Source: Bradyrhizobium sp. | GTDB lineage: Bacteria; Pseudomonadota; Alphaproteobacteria; Rhizobiales; Xanthobacteraceae | Assembly: GCA_028290165.1 (NCBI GenBank) | Contig: JAQGKJ010000551.1 | Location: forward strand, 1 to 5,142 | DNA length: 5,142 bases | Reading direction: 5' to 3' | Shown here: positions 1 through 5,142 of the stretch, piece after piece | Position numbering within the stretch: the first letter of the stretch is position 1 | Layout: each line of letters opens with the position of its first letter | Program-made: the position numbers and the translations under genes | Notes under the pieces: generated by a model | Database searches by the model: none | What the model was told of the DNA's origin: nothing | Seen by the model: only the letters and a program-made list of their open reading frames with translations

Positions 1-44
1 GTACTGAAAAGTATCTTTTTAGACTCTATTTGGATTCACCCGAA

Positions 45-73
45 TTGACGTTTTTGGGTCGATTTCGCGACAT
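45..73 (+). promoter_or_regulatory. Possible weak promoter for the NDUFAF5-like gene
   Basis: The first 75 or so bases are clearly richer in A and T than the rest of the window, as expected of a promoter or intergenic region. A TTGACG hexamer at 45-50 matches a sigma-70-type -35 box. Seventeen bases further on, 68-73 reads CGACAT, which is only a poor -10 box. The position ahead of the gene starting at 148 fits. The call is an inference from one good hexamer. Confidence 0.25.
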
Positions 74-124
74 TTCTCCCGACCGCGGTGCGAGGCGCTC
101 AAGCGTGCCGGATTGCCAGATATT

Positions 125-129
125 GGAGG
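125..129 (+). promoter_or_regulatory. Shine-Dalgarno-like GGAGG, distant from the chosen start
   Basis: GGAGG is a strong Shine-Dalgarno match, but it ends 18 bases before the ATG at 148, which is longer than usual. No ATG, GTG or TTG codon lies at normal distance in this frame. The site may be fortuitous, or the gene may use unusual spacing. It argues mildly against the in-frame GTG at 88, because it lies downstream of that codon. Confidence 0.3.
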
Positions 130-147
130 ATCGGCGTACCAACCGGC

Positions 148-990
148 ATGGCCCCGAAACCAAACACCGCGCCAAAACTGTTCGACCGTGCCTTGCTGCT
201 GGCGCGCCAAAACCGTGCGCGACGCCTGGGGCCTGCCACCTTCCTGCTCGATCGCGTCGGCGAGGACATGGAAGAGCGTCTCCAGGCGGTGTTGCGGGAT
301 TTTGCCGCCGCAGCCGATATCTGGACGCCGGGTGAGATGCTGCGATCGGATCGTTGCAAGTCCGTCGTACGGGTGGGCCCGCATGATTTCGAGCGGGAAG
401 CGCTGCCGCTGCAGCCGGAATCGCTCGACCTCGTGGTTTCCGCGCTTGCCTTCCAGTTCGTCAACGATCTGCCCGGCGTGCTCGCGCAGATCCGCCGCGC
501 GCTGAAACCCGATGGACTGCTGCTGGCGGCGATGACCGGCGGCGAGACGCTGACCGAGCTGAGGCAATCCTTTGCCGCGGCGGAAGCCGAGCTCGAAGGC
601 GGGGTCTCGCCCCGCGTCGCGCCGTTTGCGGATCTGCGCGATGTCGGCGCGCTATTGCAGCGCGCGGGCTTTGCGTTGCCGGTCACCGACGTCGACCGCG
701 TCGTGGTGCGTTACGACAGCGCGTTTGCGCTGATGCTGGATTTGCGGCGGATGGGCGCGACCAATATTCTGCTTGAGCGGCGGCGGACGCCGACGCGCCG
801 CGCCACGCTGTTGCGGATGGCCGAGATTTACGGCGAGCGCTTTGCCGATCCGGACGGCCGCATCCGCGCCACTTTTGATGTGATCTGGCTCTCCGGCTGG
901 GCGCCGCATGAGAGCCAGCAGAAGCCGCTGCAGCCGGGGTCGGCGAAGGCGAGCCTGGCGGAGGCGGTGAAGAAGCCGAAACGCGACTGA
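148..990 (+). CDS. NDUFAF5-like methyltransferase-fold protein, probable complex I assembly factor
   Basis: This 280-residue protein resembles the class I SAM-dependent methyltransferase family that includes mitochondrial NDUFAF5, which hydroxylates an arginine of the complex I subunit NDUFS7. An equivalent role here, on NuoB, is inference. Recognisable features are an N-terminal FDRALLLARQNRAR segment (12-25), LDLVVSALAFQFVNDLP (93-109), LKPDGLLLAAMTGGETLTEL (119-138), EGGVSPRVAPF (150-160), LLQRAGF (169-175) and a C-terminal GWAPHESQ (250-257). All have clear counterparts in NDUFAF5 as I remember it. The expected glycine-rich SAM loop (D-x-G-x-G-x-G) is missing: residues 54-63 read AAADIWTPGE, and the stretch from there to residue 94 seems shorter than in the human protein. 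The ATG at 148 is chosen because the family starts near here. A GTG at 88 would add 20 arginine- and cysteine-containing residues with no family resemblance. The protein has no signal peptide and should be cytoplasmic. The gene faces mutT tail to tail. Confidence 0.85.
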   Translation: MAPKPNTAPKLFDRALLLARQNRARRLGPATFLLDRVGEDMEERLQAVLRDFAAAADIWTPGEMLRSDRCKSVVRVGPHDFEREALPLQPESLDLVVSALAFQFVNDLPGVLAQIRRALKPDGLLLAAMTGGETLTELRQSFAAAEAELEGGVSPRVAPFADLRDVGALLQRAGFALPVTDVDRVVVRYDSAFALMLDLRRMGATNILLERRRTPTRRATLLRMAEIYGERFADPDGRIRATFDVIWLSGWAPHESQQKPLQPGSAKASLAEAVKKPKRD

Positions 991-1022
991 TCGTGTCCCG
1001 GCCGCCGTGCGTCGTCACTCAC

Positions 1023-1150
1023 TCGTCGTTGCCGGGCATAGCCGTCCGAAGGACGGCGTCGCTTCCGCTCGCCTATGCCCGACAATCCATCCCATCCGTT
1101 AAGAGTCTGACGAAGGTTGATGGATGCGCGGGTCAAGCCCGCGCATGACG
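1023..1150. repeat. Palindromic intergenic repeat, copy A (128 bp)
   Basis: This fills most of the gap between two convergent genes. Its left part holds a nested stem: CGGGCATAG (1033-1041) pairs with CTATGCCCG (1073-1081), enclosing GCCGTCC (1041-1047) and GGACGGC (1051-1057) with a GAA loop. ATCCATC (1085-1091) can pair with GATGGAT (1119-1125). The right end is a perfect 9-bp hairpin (1124-1146). The left edge matches copy B (4391-4550) in 14 of its first 16 bases, and the right 28 bases match in 23. Similar palindromes are abundant between genes in Bradyrhizobium-type genomes. It may also end transcription of both convergent genes, although no T-tract follows. Confidence 0.8.
1124..1146. 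repeat. Perfect hairpin core at the right end of copy A
   Basis: ATGCGCGGG (1124-1132) and CCCGCGCAT (1138-1146) are exact inverse complements around the 5-base spacer TCAAG. The same structure occurs at 4523-4545 with two base pairs exchanged in the stem. The GATG flank before it and GACG after it are also shared. Confidence 0.85.
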
Positions 1151-1173
1151 GCTTTGCGCGCTGCGCGATTCCC

Positions 1174-1584
1174 TCACATCAACAAATCGATCAAATGCGG
1201 GATCAGCGGAATGTCGGCCGGCGGCATCTTGTAGTCGCGCAGCTTGTTGGCGCGGACCCAGGCGAGGTTCTGGCCCTCGCGCGCGACCACCTCGCCGTCC
1301 CAGCGCCGGCAGATGTAGAGCGGCATCAGCAGATGGAAATCTTCGTACGCGTGGCTCGCATAGGTGAGCGGCGCAAGGCAGGCTTCCTTGACCGTGATGC
1401 CGATTTCCTCCTGCAGTTCGCGGATCAGGGTTGCCTCCGGCCGCTCGCCGGGCTCGACCTTGCCGCCGGGGAATTCCCACAGGCCTGCCAGCGTCTTGCC
1501 TTCGGGCCGCTGCGCGATCAGCACGCGCCTGTCGGCGTCGACCAGCGCGCAGGCGACCACGAGGATGACATTGATTGCAACCAT
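1174..1584 (-). CDS. mutT: MutT-type Nudix hydrolase, probable 8-oxo-dGTP diphosphatase
   Basis: This 136-residue protein is close in length to E. coli MutT (129 residues). MutT hydrolyses 8-oxo-dGTP to the monophosphate, keeping oxidised guanine out of DNA; it acts in the cytoplasm. The complete Nudix box G-x5-E-x7-R-E-U-x-E-E-x-G-U is visible, with G41, E47, R55, E56, E59, E60, G62 and I63. The three catalytic magnesium-binding glutamates fall in R-E-L-Q-E-E-I-G (55-62). The preceding LWEFPGGKVEPGE (35-47) is the MutT-type signature rather than that of other Nudix groups. Residues 1-14 form the first beta strand, and AQRPEGKTLAG (24-34) is the usual substrate-side loop. The ATG at 1584 is the only start that gives a normal N-terminus, though no clear Shine-Dalgarno precedes it. 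It points away from the TadG-like gene and converges on the NDUFAF5-like gene. Action on another oxidised nucleotide cannot be excluded. Confidence 0.93.
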   Translation of the reverse strand: MVAINVILVVACALVDADRRVLIAQRPEGKTLAGLWEFPGGKVEPGERPEATLIRELQEEIGITVKEACLAPLTYASHAYEDFHLLMPLYICRRWDGEVVAREGQNLAWVRANKLRDYKMPPADIPLIPHLIDLLM

Positions 1585-1744
1585 GCGTCGGATGCTCTGG
1601 GGAATGGTCTCAGGGCGAGACCTCGAAGCGTTTGTGAAGCATTCATTAACTTTATTGTGCCCGGAATTCTACGGTCGGGCTAAGTCATATTTAATGGGCT
1701 GGCGCTATGTTCTACCGGTTTTAAACCGGCATAGGCATCACCCC
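1585..1744. promoter_or_regulatory. Divergent intergenic region between mutT and the TadG-like gene
   Basis: These 160 bases separate two divergently transcribed genes and must carry start signals for both, unless mutT is also read from argJ across the TadG-like gene. The middle (about 1630-1725) is AT-richer than the surrounding coding DNA. I see no well-spaced -35/-10 pair on either strand. In-frame ATG codons at 1694 and 1745 are both possible starts for the TadG-like gene. Confidence 0.5.
1715..1729. promoter_or_regulatory. Perfect 7+1+7 dyad, possible operator
   Basis: CCGGTTT (1715-1721) and AAACCGG (1723-1729) are exact inverse complements around a single T. The dyad ends 15 bases before the ATG at 1745. 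It is too tightly closed for a good RNA hairpin, so a binding site for a dimeric protein is the more natural reading. No regulator is identified. Confidence 0.4.
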
Positions 1745-3064
1745 ATGCGCAGTCTTTTCCTTTCGATTGGCCGTTTCCACCGGGATCAACGCGGCAACAT
1801 TGCCGTGATCTTCGTTCTCGCTTTGGTGCCGATCCTGTCGGCGCTGGGCTGCGCGGTCGACTACACGAGAGCGACGCAGATCGCCAGCAAGTTGCAGGCC
1901 GCGGCCGACGCCGCCAGCGTCGGGTCGATCGCGAAAACCTCGGCAGCCTTTATCGCCGCGGGCTCCATGATGAGCAATGGGCAGATTGCCGTTGGTGCGA
2001 CCGATGCGACCAATATCTTCAATGGCAACATGGCAGGGGTGACCGGCTACACGCTCAACAGCATGACGCCCGTGGTGACCAAGACCGGCTCAACCATTAC
2101 CTCGAACGTAGTATTCTCTGCCGATGTTCCGACGGCGTTTCTCGGCGTCATGGGCAAGAGCTCCATGACCGTCGGCGGCAGTTCGACCTCCACCGTCACG
2201 ATGCCGCTCTATATCGACTTCCATCTGCTGCTGGACAATTCTCCGTCGATGGGTGTCGGTGCGACACCGGGCGATGTCGCGACGATGGTCAAACACACTT
2301 CCGACAGCTGCGCCTTTGCCTGTCACGACCTCAACGACCCCAACAACTACTACAATCTCGCAAAATCGCTGGGGGTCAAGACGCGGATCGACGTGTTGCG
2401 CCAGGCTACCCAGAATTTGATGGACACCGCTGCCGCCACCCAGACCTATTCCAGCCAGTTCCGGATGGCGATCTACGATTTCGGCGGCTCCTCGAATACG
2501 CAGGGGTTGCGATCGCTGTTCGCTCTTTCATCCAGCCTGTCCGCCGCCAAGACCGCGGCCGGCAACATCGATCTGATGACAGTCAACGGCCAGAACAACA
2601 ATGGCGACCAGGATACCGGCTTCACCGCGATTCTTCCCGCGATCAACACTTTGATCACCACGCCAGGACCCGGCACATCCGCCTCGCCGCAGAAATTTCT
2701 GTTCTTTGTCTCCGATGGCGTCGCCGACGAAGCCAACAACAGTTGCCTCAAGCCGACCACCGGCGGACGCTGTCAGTCGCCGATCGATCCAAGGCTGTGC
2801 AGCTCCCTCAAGACTCGCGGCGTCAAGATCGCCGTGCTCTACACCACCTATCTCGCGCTGCCGACCAACAACTGGTACAACACCTGGATCGCGCCGTTTA
2901 ACCTCGGACCGTATGGCCCTTCGCCGAACAGCCAGATCGCCCTCAACATGGCGAGTTGCGCATCGCCCGGACTGTTCTTCGAGGTCAGCCCGACCCAGGG
3001 CATTTCGGCGGCGATGAATGCGCTGTTTCAGAGGGCGGTCGCCGAAGCGCACATCAGCCAGTAG
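1745..3064 (+). CDS. TadG-like pilus-assembly protein with von Willebrand factor A domain
   Basis: This 439-residue protein starts with a TadE/TadG-type N-terminus: a basic leader (FHRDQRGNIA, 11-20), one hydrophobic membrane segment (about 19-37) and then AVDYTRATQIASKLQAAADA (37-56). That is the usual arrangement of Flp/Tad pilus minor components, which stay anchored in the inner membrane with the remainder in the periplasm. Residues about 157-430 form a von Willebrand factor A domain with a complete metal-ion-dependent adhesion site: D164-N-S166-P-S168, a threonine in TGFTA (T291 or T294), and D324 in FVSDGVAD. Six cysteines lie in the periplasmic part (189, 193, 334, 343, 352, 405), enough for three disulfides. 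The start at 1745 gives the family-like leader; the ATG at 1694 would add 17 residues. No other tad genes are in the window. The gene opposes its neighbours argJ and mutT, so it is probably transcribed alone. The pilus role is inferred from the family; an envelope or adhesion function is also possible. Confidence 0.85.
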   Translation: MRSLFLSIGRFHRDQRGNIAVIFVLALVPILSALGCAVDYTRATQIASKLQAAADAASVGSIAKTSAAFIAAGSMMSNGQIAVGATDATNIFNGNMAGVTGYTLNSMTPVVTKTGSTITSNVVFSADVPTAFLGVMGKSSMTVGGSSTSTVTMPLYIDFHLLLDNSPSMGVGATPGDVATMVKHTSDSCAFACHDLNDPNNYYNLAKSLGVKTRIDVLRQATQNLMDTAAATQTYSSQFRMAIYDFGGSSNTQGLRSLFALSSSLSAAKTAAGNIDLMTVNGQNNNGDQDTGFTAILPAINTLITTPGPGTSASPQKFLFFVSDGVADEANNSCLKPTTGGRCQSPIDPRLCSSLKTRGVKIAVLYTTYLALPTNNWYNTWIAPFNLGPYGPSPNSQIALNMASCASPGLFFEVSPTQGISAAMNALFQRAVAEAHISQ

Positions 3065-3087
3065 CGGCGGGTAGGGACAAAGGTCGC

Positions 3088-3106
3088 TGAGCGGACGTGC
3101 CGCTCA
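3088..3106. terminator. Hairpin in the convergent gap, possible bidirectional terminator
   Basis: TGAGCGG (3088-3094) and CCGCTCA (3100-3106) form a perfect 7-bp stem around ACGTG. It lies between the 3' ends of the TadG-like gene and argJ, which are only 39 bases apart, and it includes the argJ stop codon. Neither strand has a real T-tract after it, so intrinsic termination is uncertain. Confidence 0.45.
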
Positions 3107-4363
3107 CGACCGGTAGTCGCCGTTGATCGCGACATATTCCTTGGTGAGGTCGCAGGTCAGCACGCGGTCGCGGCCCTTGCCGAGGCCGAGCGCAATCCTG
3201 ATCTGGATCTTCGGGTTCTTCATCGCCGCTGAGACTTCCGCCTCGTCGTAAGACGGATCGCGCGCGCCGCTTTTGGCGACGCGGATGCCGTTGAAGGAGA
3301 TCGAAAGCTTGTCGCGGTTGGCGGGCTGGCCGGCCTTGCCGACCGCCATCACCACGCGGCCCCAATTGGCATCCTCGCCGGCGATCGCGGTCTTCACCAG
3401 CGGCGAATTCGCCACCGACATCGCGATTTTGCGCGCCGAGCCCTTCGACACCGCGCCCTCGACGATGATCTCGACCAGTTTTCGCGCACCTTCGCCGTCG
3501 CGCGCCACCTGTTCGGCGAGATCGGCCAGCACGGCATCGAAGGCTTTTGTAAACTGCTTCAGGCGTGGATCGCCGGCGCGGCTGATTTTCGGCGCGCCGT
3601 TGGCCGCGGCTGCTCCAGTGGCGAAGGCGAGCAGCGTATCCGAGGTCGAGGTATCGCCGTCGATGGTGACGGCGTTGAAAGTATCTTCGACGCCGTCTCT
3701 CAGCAGCGATTGCAGCGCGCCGGCCGCGATCGGCGCGTCGGTGAACACGAACGCCAGCATGGTCGCCATGTCGGGCGCGATCATGCCGGCGCCCTTGGCC
3801 ATGCCGTTGATCGTGACCCTGGCCTTGCCGAGTTTCACGGTCGCGGTCGCGACCTTCGGAAAGGTATCGGTGGTCATGATGGCCTTTGCCGCACCGATCC
3901 AGTCGCCCGGTTCGGCGCGCGCGGCCAGCGTGCCGAGCACGCCATCGAATTTGGTGGCGTCGAGCGGCTCGCCAATCACGCCGGTGGAGGCGAGAAACAC
4001 TTCGGTTGGGCCGCACGCCAGCGCCTTGGCGGCAATCGCGGCCGTCAGCGCCGTAGCCTGCCGCCCGGTCTTGCCGGTGAACGCGTTGGCATTGCCGGAA
4101 TTCACCACCAGCGCGCGGGCCAACCCTCCCTTAGAAGATCTGCCGCCTTTCAGTTTGGCGCGGCACCATTCCACCGGCGCTGACGGACACTTCGATTGGG
4201 TGAAGACGCCGGCGACGGTCGTCCCCTTGTCCATCACCACGAGCAGCACGTCGGTGCGGCCCTTGTAGCGAATGCCCGCGGCCGCCGTCGCAAGCTTCAC
4301 GCCCGCAATCACGGGCATATCGGGGACGTTGGTCGGAGCGAGCGGGGAGACTGTGGATGACAT
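3104..4363 (-). CDS. argJ: Bifunctional ornithine acetyltransferase / N-acetylglutamate synthase
   Basis: This 419-residue protein is full length for ArgJ. The enzyme moves the acetyl group from N-acetylornithine to glutamate, recycling it in cytoplasmic arginine synthesis; bifunctional forms also make N-acetylglutamate from acetyl-CoA. The precursor cuts itself into alpha and beta chains at the Ala-Thr bond of the [14 protein letters not shown] motif (190-203), here A200-T201, and T201 becomes the nucleophile. The oxyanion-hole pair in STGVIG (126-131) is T127-G128. Other family blocks are [12 protein letters not shown] (86-97), DGDTSTSDT (235-243), GEDANWGR (329-336) and the C-terminal [11 protein letters not shown] (409-419). 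The ATG at 4363 gives the N-terminus I recall for related ArgJ ([10 protein letters not shown]). A TTG at 4384 would add seven residues. The bifunctional assignment cannot be separated from monofunctional ArgJ by eye. It is 227 bases downstream of the parvulin gene on the same strand, with repeat copy B between them, so co-transcription is possible but unproven. Confidence 0.96.
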   Translation of the reverse strand: MSSTVSPLAPTNVPDMPVIAGVKLATAAAGIRYKGRTDVLLVVMDKGTTVAGVFTQSKCPSAPVEWCRAKLKGGRSSKGGLARALVVNSGNANAFTGKTGRQATALTAAIAAKALACGPTEVFLASTGVIGEPLDATKFDGVLGTLAARAEPGDWIGAAKAIMTTDTFPKVATATVKLGKARVTINGMAKGAGMIAPDMATMLAFVFTDAPIAAGALQSLLRDGVEDTFNAVTIDGDTSTSDTLLAFATGAAAANGAPKISRAGDPRLKQFTKAFDAVLADLAEQVARDGEGARKLVEIIVEGAVSKGSARKIAMSVANSPLVKTAIAGEDANWGRVVMAVGKAGQPANRDKLSISFNGIRVAKSGARDPSYDEAEVSAAMKNPKIQIRIALGLGKGRDRVLTCDLTKEYVAINGDYRS

Positions 4364-4390
4364 ATGCAGATCCGAGAATGACAAAATAGA

Positions 4391-4550
4391 TCGTCATGGC
4401 CGGGCAAAAGCGCCAACGGGTCCGTGCACAGCACGGCCCGATGACAGGCTCCGCGCGTCTACGCGCCAAAATGTGCCGGCCATCCACGCCTTTTCTCGCC
4501 GAAGGAAGCAAGCAAGACGTAGATGGCCGGGACAAGCCCGGCCATGACGA
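4391..4550. repeat. Nested palindromic intergenic repeat, copy B (160 bp)
   Basis: The element is bounded by a perfect 15-base inverted repeat: TCGTCATGGCCGGGC (4391-4405) and its exact inverse complement (4536-4550). Inside, 4476-4490 and 4516-4530 are inverse complements at 13 of 15 positions. Smaller hairpins lie at 4417-4440 (CGGG-T-CCGTG against CACGGCCCG, with one bulged T) and 4453-4466 (GCGCGT against ACGCGC). The right end carries the same hairpin core as copy A. No open reading frame of note lies within, so it resembles a non-coding, MITE-like or REP-like element. Its left edge is 27 bases upstream of the argJ start, so it covers or abuts the argJ promoter or leader. Confidence 0.85.
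4523..4545. repeat. Perfect hairpin core at the right end of copy B
   Basis: ATGGCCGGG (4523-4531) and CCCGGCCAT (4537-4545) are exact inverse complements around ACAAG. On the minus strand it lies about 45 bases after the parvulin stop codon and could help end or stabilise that transcript. Confidence 0.85.
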
Positions 4551-4569
4551 CGGTAGATACTATCGGCTT

Positions 4570-4601
4570 CGAAGAAGTGACAGCGAAATCTTACTTCTTC
4601 G
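4570..4601 (-). terminator. Hairpin across the parvulin stop codon
   Basis: CGAAGAAGT (4570-4578) and ACTTCTTCG (4593-4601) form a perfect 9-bp inverted repeat around 14 bases. It straddles the TAA stop of the parvulin gene, whose last lysine codons supply one arm. The stem is AT-rich and no T-tract follows, so it may protect the 3' end or be partly a chance consequence of lysine codons. Confidence 0.3.
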
Positions 4602-5142
4602 CCGGCGCCATCTTGGAGTCTTTCGCCGGAGCCTCCGGCTTCGCGGTGTCGGTCTTCGCCGTCTCCTCCGGCTTGTCCATGCGCTCGACCTTGGCGGCTT
4701 CGCGCAGCTTCGCCACGTAATCGGCTTGCGCCTTGCGCGTCACATAGGTCTCGATCTGACCCTTGACCTGGTCGAACGCCGGCGCCTGGCGGTTGCGCTT
4801 TTCCTCGACTTTGATGATGTGCCAGCCGAACTGCGACTTCACGGGGTCGGAGATCTTGCCCGGCTCCAGCGCAAACGCGACCGCGGAGAATTCCGGCACC
4901 ATCTGGTCCTTGGTGAAAAAGCCGAGATCGCCGCCGTCGGACGCGCCGGGATCCTTGGATTTCTTCTTGGCGAGCTCGGCGAAATCGGCGCCCTTCTTGA
5001 GCACGTCCTCGATCGCCTTGGCCTCGTCCTCGGTCTCGACCAGGATGTGGCGGGCGTGAACTTCCTGTTCGCCGGTGATCTGCTTGGAGGCGTCCTCATA
5101 GACCTTCTTCATGGCCTCGTCGGTGGTCGCGGCCTTGCCCTC
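4591..5142 (-). CDS. Parvulin-type peptidyl-prolyl cis-trans isomerase, C-terminal part
   Basis: The reading frame is open to the right edge of the window, so the start is missing; 183 residues are visible. Numbering from the edge, a rotamase domain spans about 29-114. It has HARHILVE (29-36), SKDPGASDGGDLGFF (62-76), KDQMVPEFSAVAFAL (78-92) and QFGWHIIKVE (104-113). By comparison with Pin1 and PrsA the active-site residues would be H32, D64, M81, F85 and H108, all present. A helical segment (about 121-152) follows, then a Lys/Ala/Pro/Glu-rich tail (about 155-183), probably disordered. Such proteins are normally about 300 residues, with a signal peptide and a SurA/PrsA-like N-terminal chaperone region, and fold proteins in the periplasm; those parts lie outside this window. 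In related genomes I recall this gene close to secA, which would fit a secretion role but cannot be seen here. Confidence 0.9.
   Translation of the reverse strand, partial: EGKAATTDEAMKKVYEDASKQITGEQEVHARHILVETEDEAKAIEDVLKKGADFAELAKKKSKDPGASDGGDLGFFTKDQMVPEFSAVAFALEPGKISDPVKSQFGWHIIKVEEKRNRQAPAFDQVKGQIETYVTRKAQADYVAKLREAAKVERMDKPEETAKTDTAKPEAPAKDSKMAPAKK

Noticed and set aside
1023..1150. CRISPR array or tandem repeat
   Set aside because: The repeats are inverted, dispersed single copies separated by more than 3 kb. There is no regular repeat-spacer pattern anywhere in the window.
991..1173. tRNA or small RNA gene in the convergent gap
   Set aside because: The stems belong to the palindromic repeat. 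No cloverleaf, anticodon arm or CCA end could be made out.
1117..1683. Plus-strand open frame across mutT
   Set aside because: It is antisense to a complete Nudix gene and starts inside repeat copy A. No recognisable domain is present.
1646..1694. CtrA-type site (TTAA-N7-TTAA) upstream of the TadG-like gene
   Set aside because: A TTAAC occurs at 1646-1650 and a TTAA at 1691-1694, but the spacing is far too long for the paired motif, and no well-spaced second half-site exists.
2309..2326. Haem c attachment in the TadG-like protein
   Set aside because: The motif is CxxxCH, not the canonical CxxCH, and it sits in a von Willebrand domain with other cysteines. Disulfide pairing is more likely.
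3054..4016. Second minus-strand open frame (320 codons) overlapping argJ
   Set aside because: The translation is dominated by Arg and Gly, typical of an off-frame reading of a GC-rich gene, while the argJ frame carries all the enzyme motifs.
3273..4268. Long plus-strand open frame (331 codons) opposite argJ
   Set aside because: It lies entirely antisense to a well-supported argJ. Its translation is rich in Ser, Ala and Pro with no family resemblance, as expected from a shadow frame in GC-rich DNA.

Overview
This window reads as ordinary chromosome of a GC-rich alphaproteobacterium, most likely a Bradyrhizobium or close relative (Nitrobacteraceae). The evidence is the GC-rich coding sequence, the strong resemblance of all five proteins to families I know from that group, and two copies of a palindromic intergenic repeat typical of those genomes. 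The genus call rests on recollection, not on a search.

Layout, left to right. Positions 1-147 are a comparatively AT-rich leader. Positions 148-990 (+) encode an NDUFAF5-like, methyltransferase-fold protein. Positions 991-1173 separate two convergent genes and hold the first palindromic repeat (1023-1150). Positions 1174-1584 (-) encode a MutT-type Nudix hydrolase. Positions 1585-1744 are a divergent intergenic region with a perfect 15-base dyad. Positions 1745-3064 (+) encode a TadG-like membrane-anchored protein with a von Willebrand factor A domain and a complete metal-binding (MIDAS) motif. A short convergent gap with a hairpin follows. Positions 3104-4363 (-) encode ArgJ, the bifunctional ornithine acetyltransferase of arginine biosynthesis. 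Positions 4364-4590 hold a second, larger copy of the repeat (4391-4550). Positions 4591-5142 (-) encode the C-terminal part of a parvulin-type peptidyl-prolyl isomerase that runs off the right edge.

The minus-strand genes (parvulin, argJ, mutT) look like an old housekeeping neighbourhood. The TadG-like gene sits between argJ and mutT in the opposite orientation, so it probably arrived separately or was placed there by rearrangement. The genes do not form one pathway: they cover arginine synthesis, nucleotide-pool sanitation, periplasmic protein folding, a probable pilus or envelope protein, and a probable respiratory complex I assembly factor.

I found no convincing new multi-gene system. 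The items most worth a second look are the eroded SAM-binding loop in the NDUFAF5-like protein, the paired palindromic repeats with compensatory stem changes, the dyad upstream of the TadG-like gene, and the conserved-looking cysteines in that protein.
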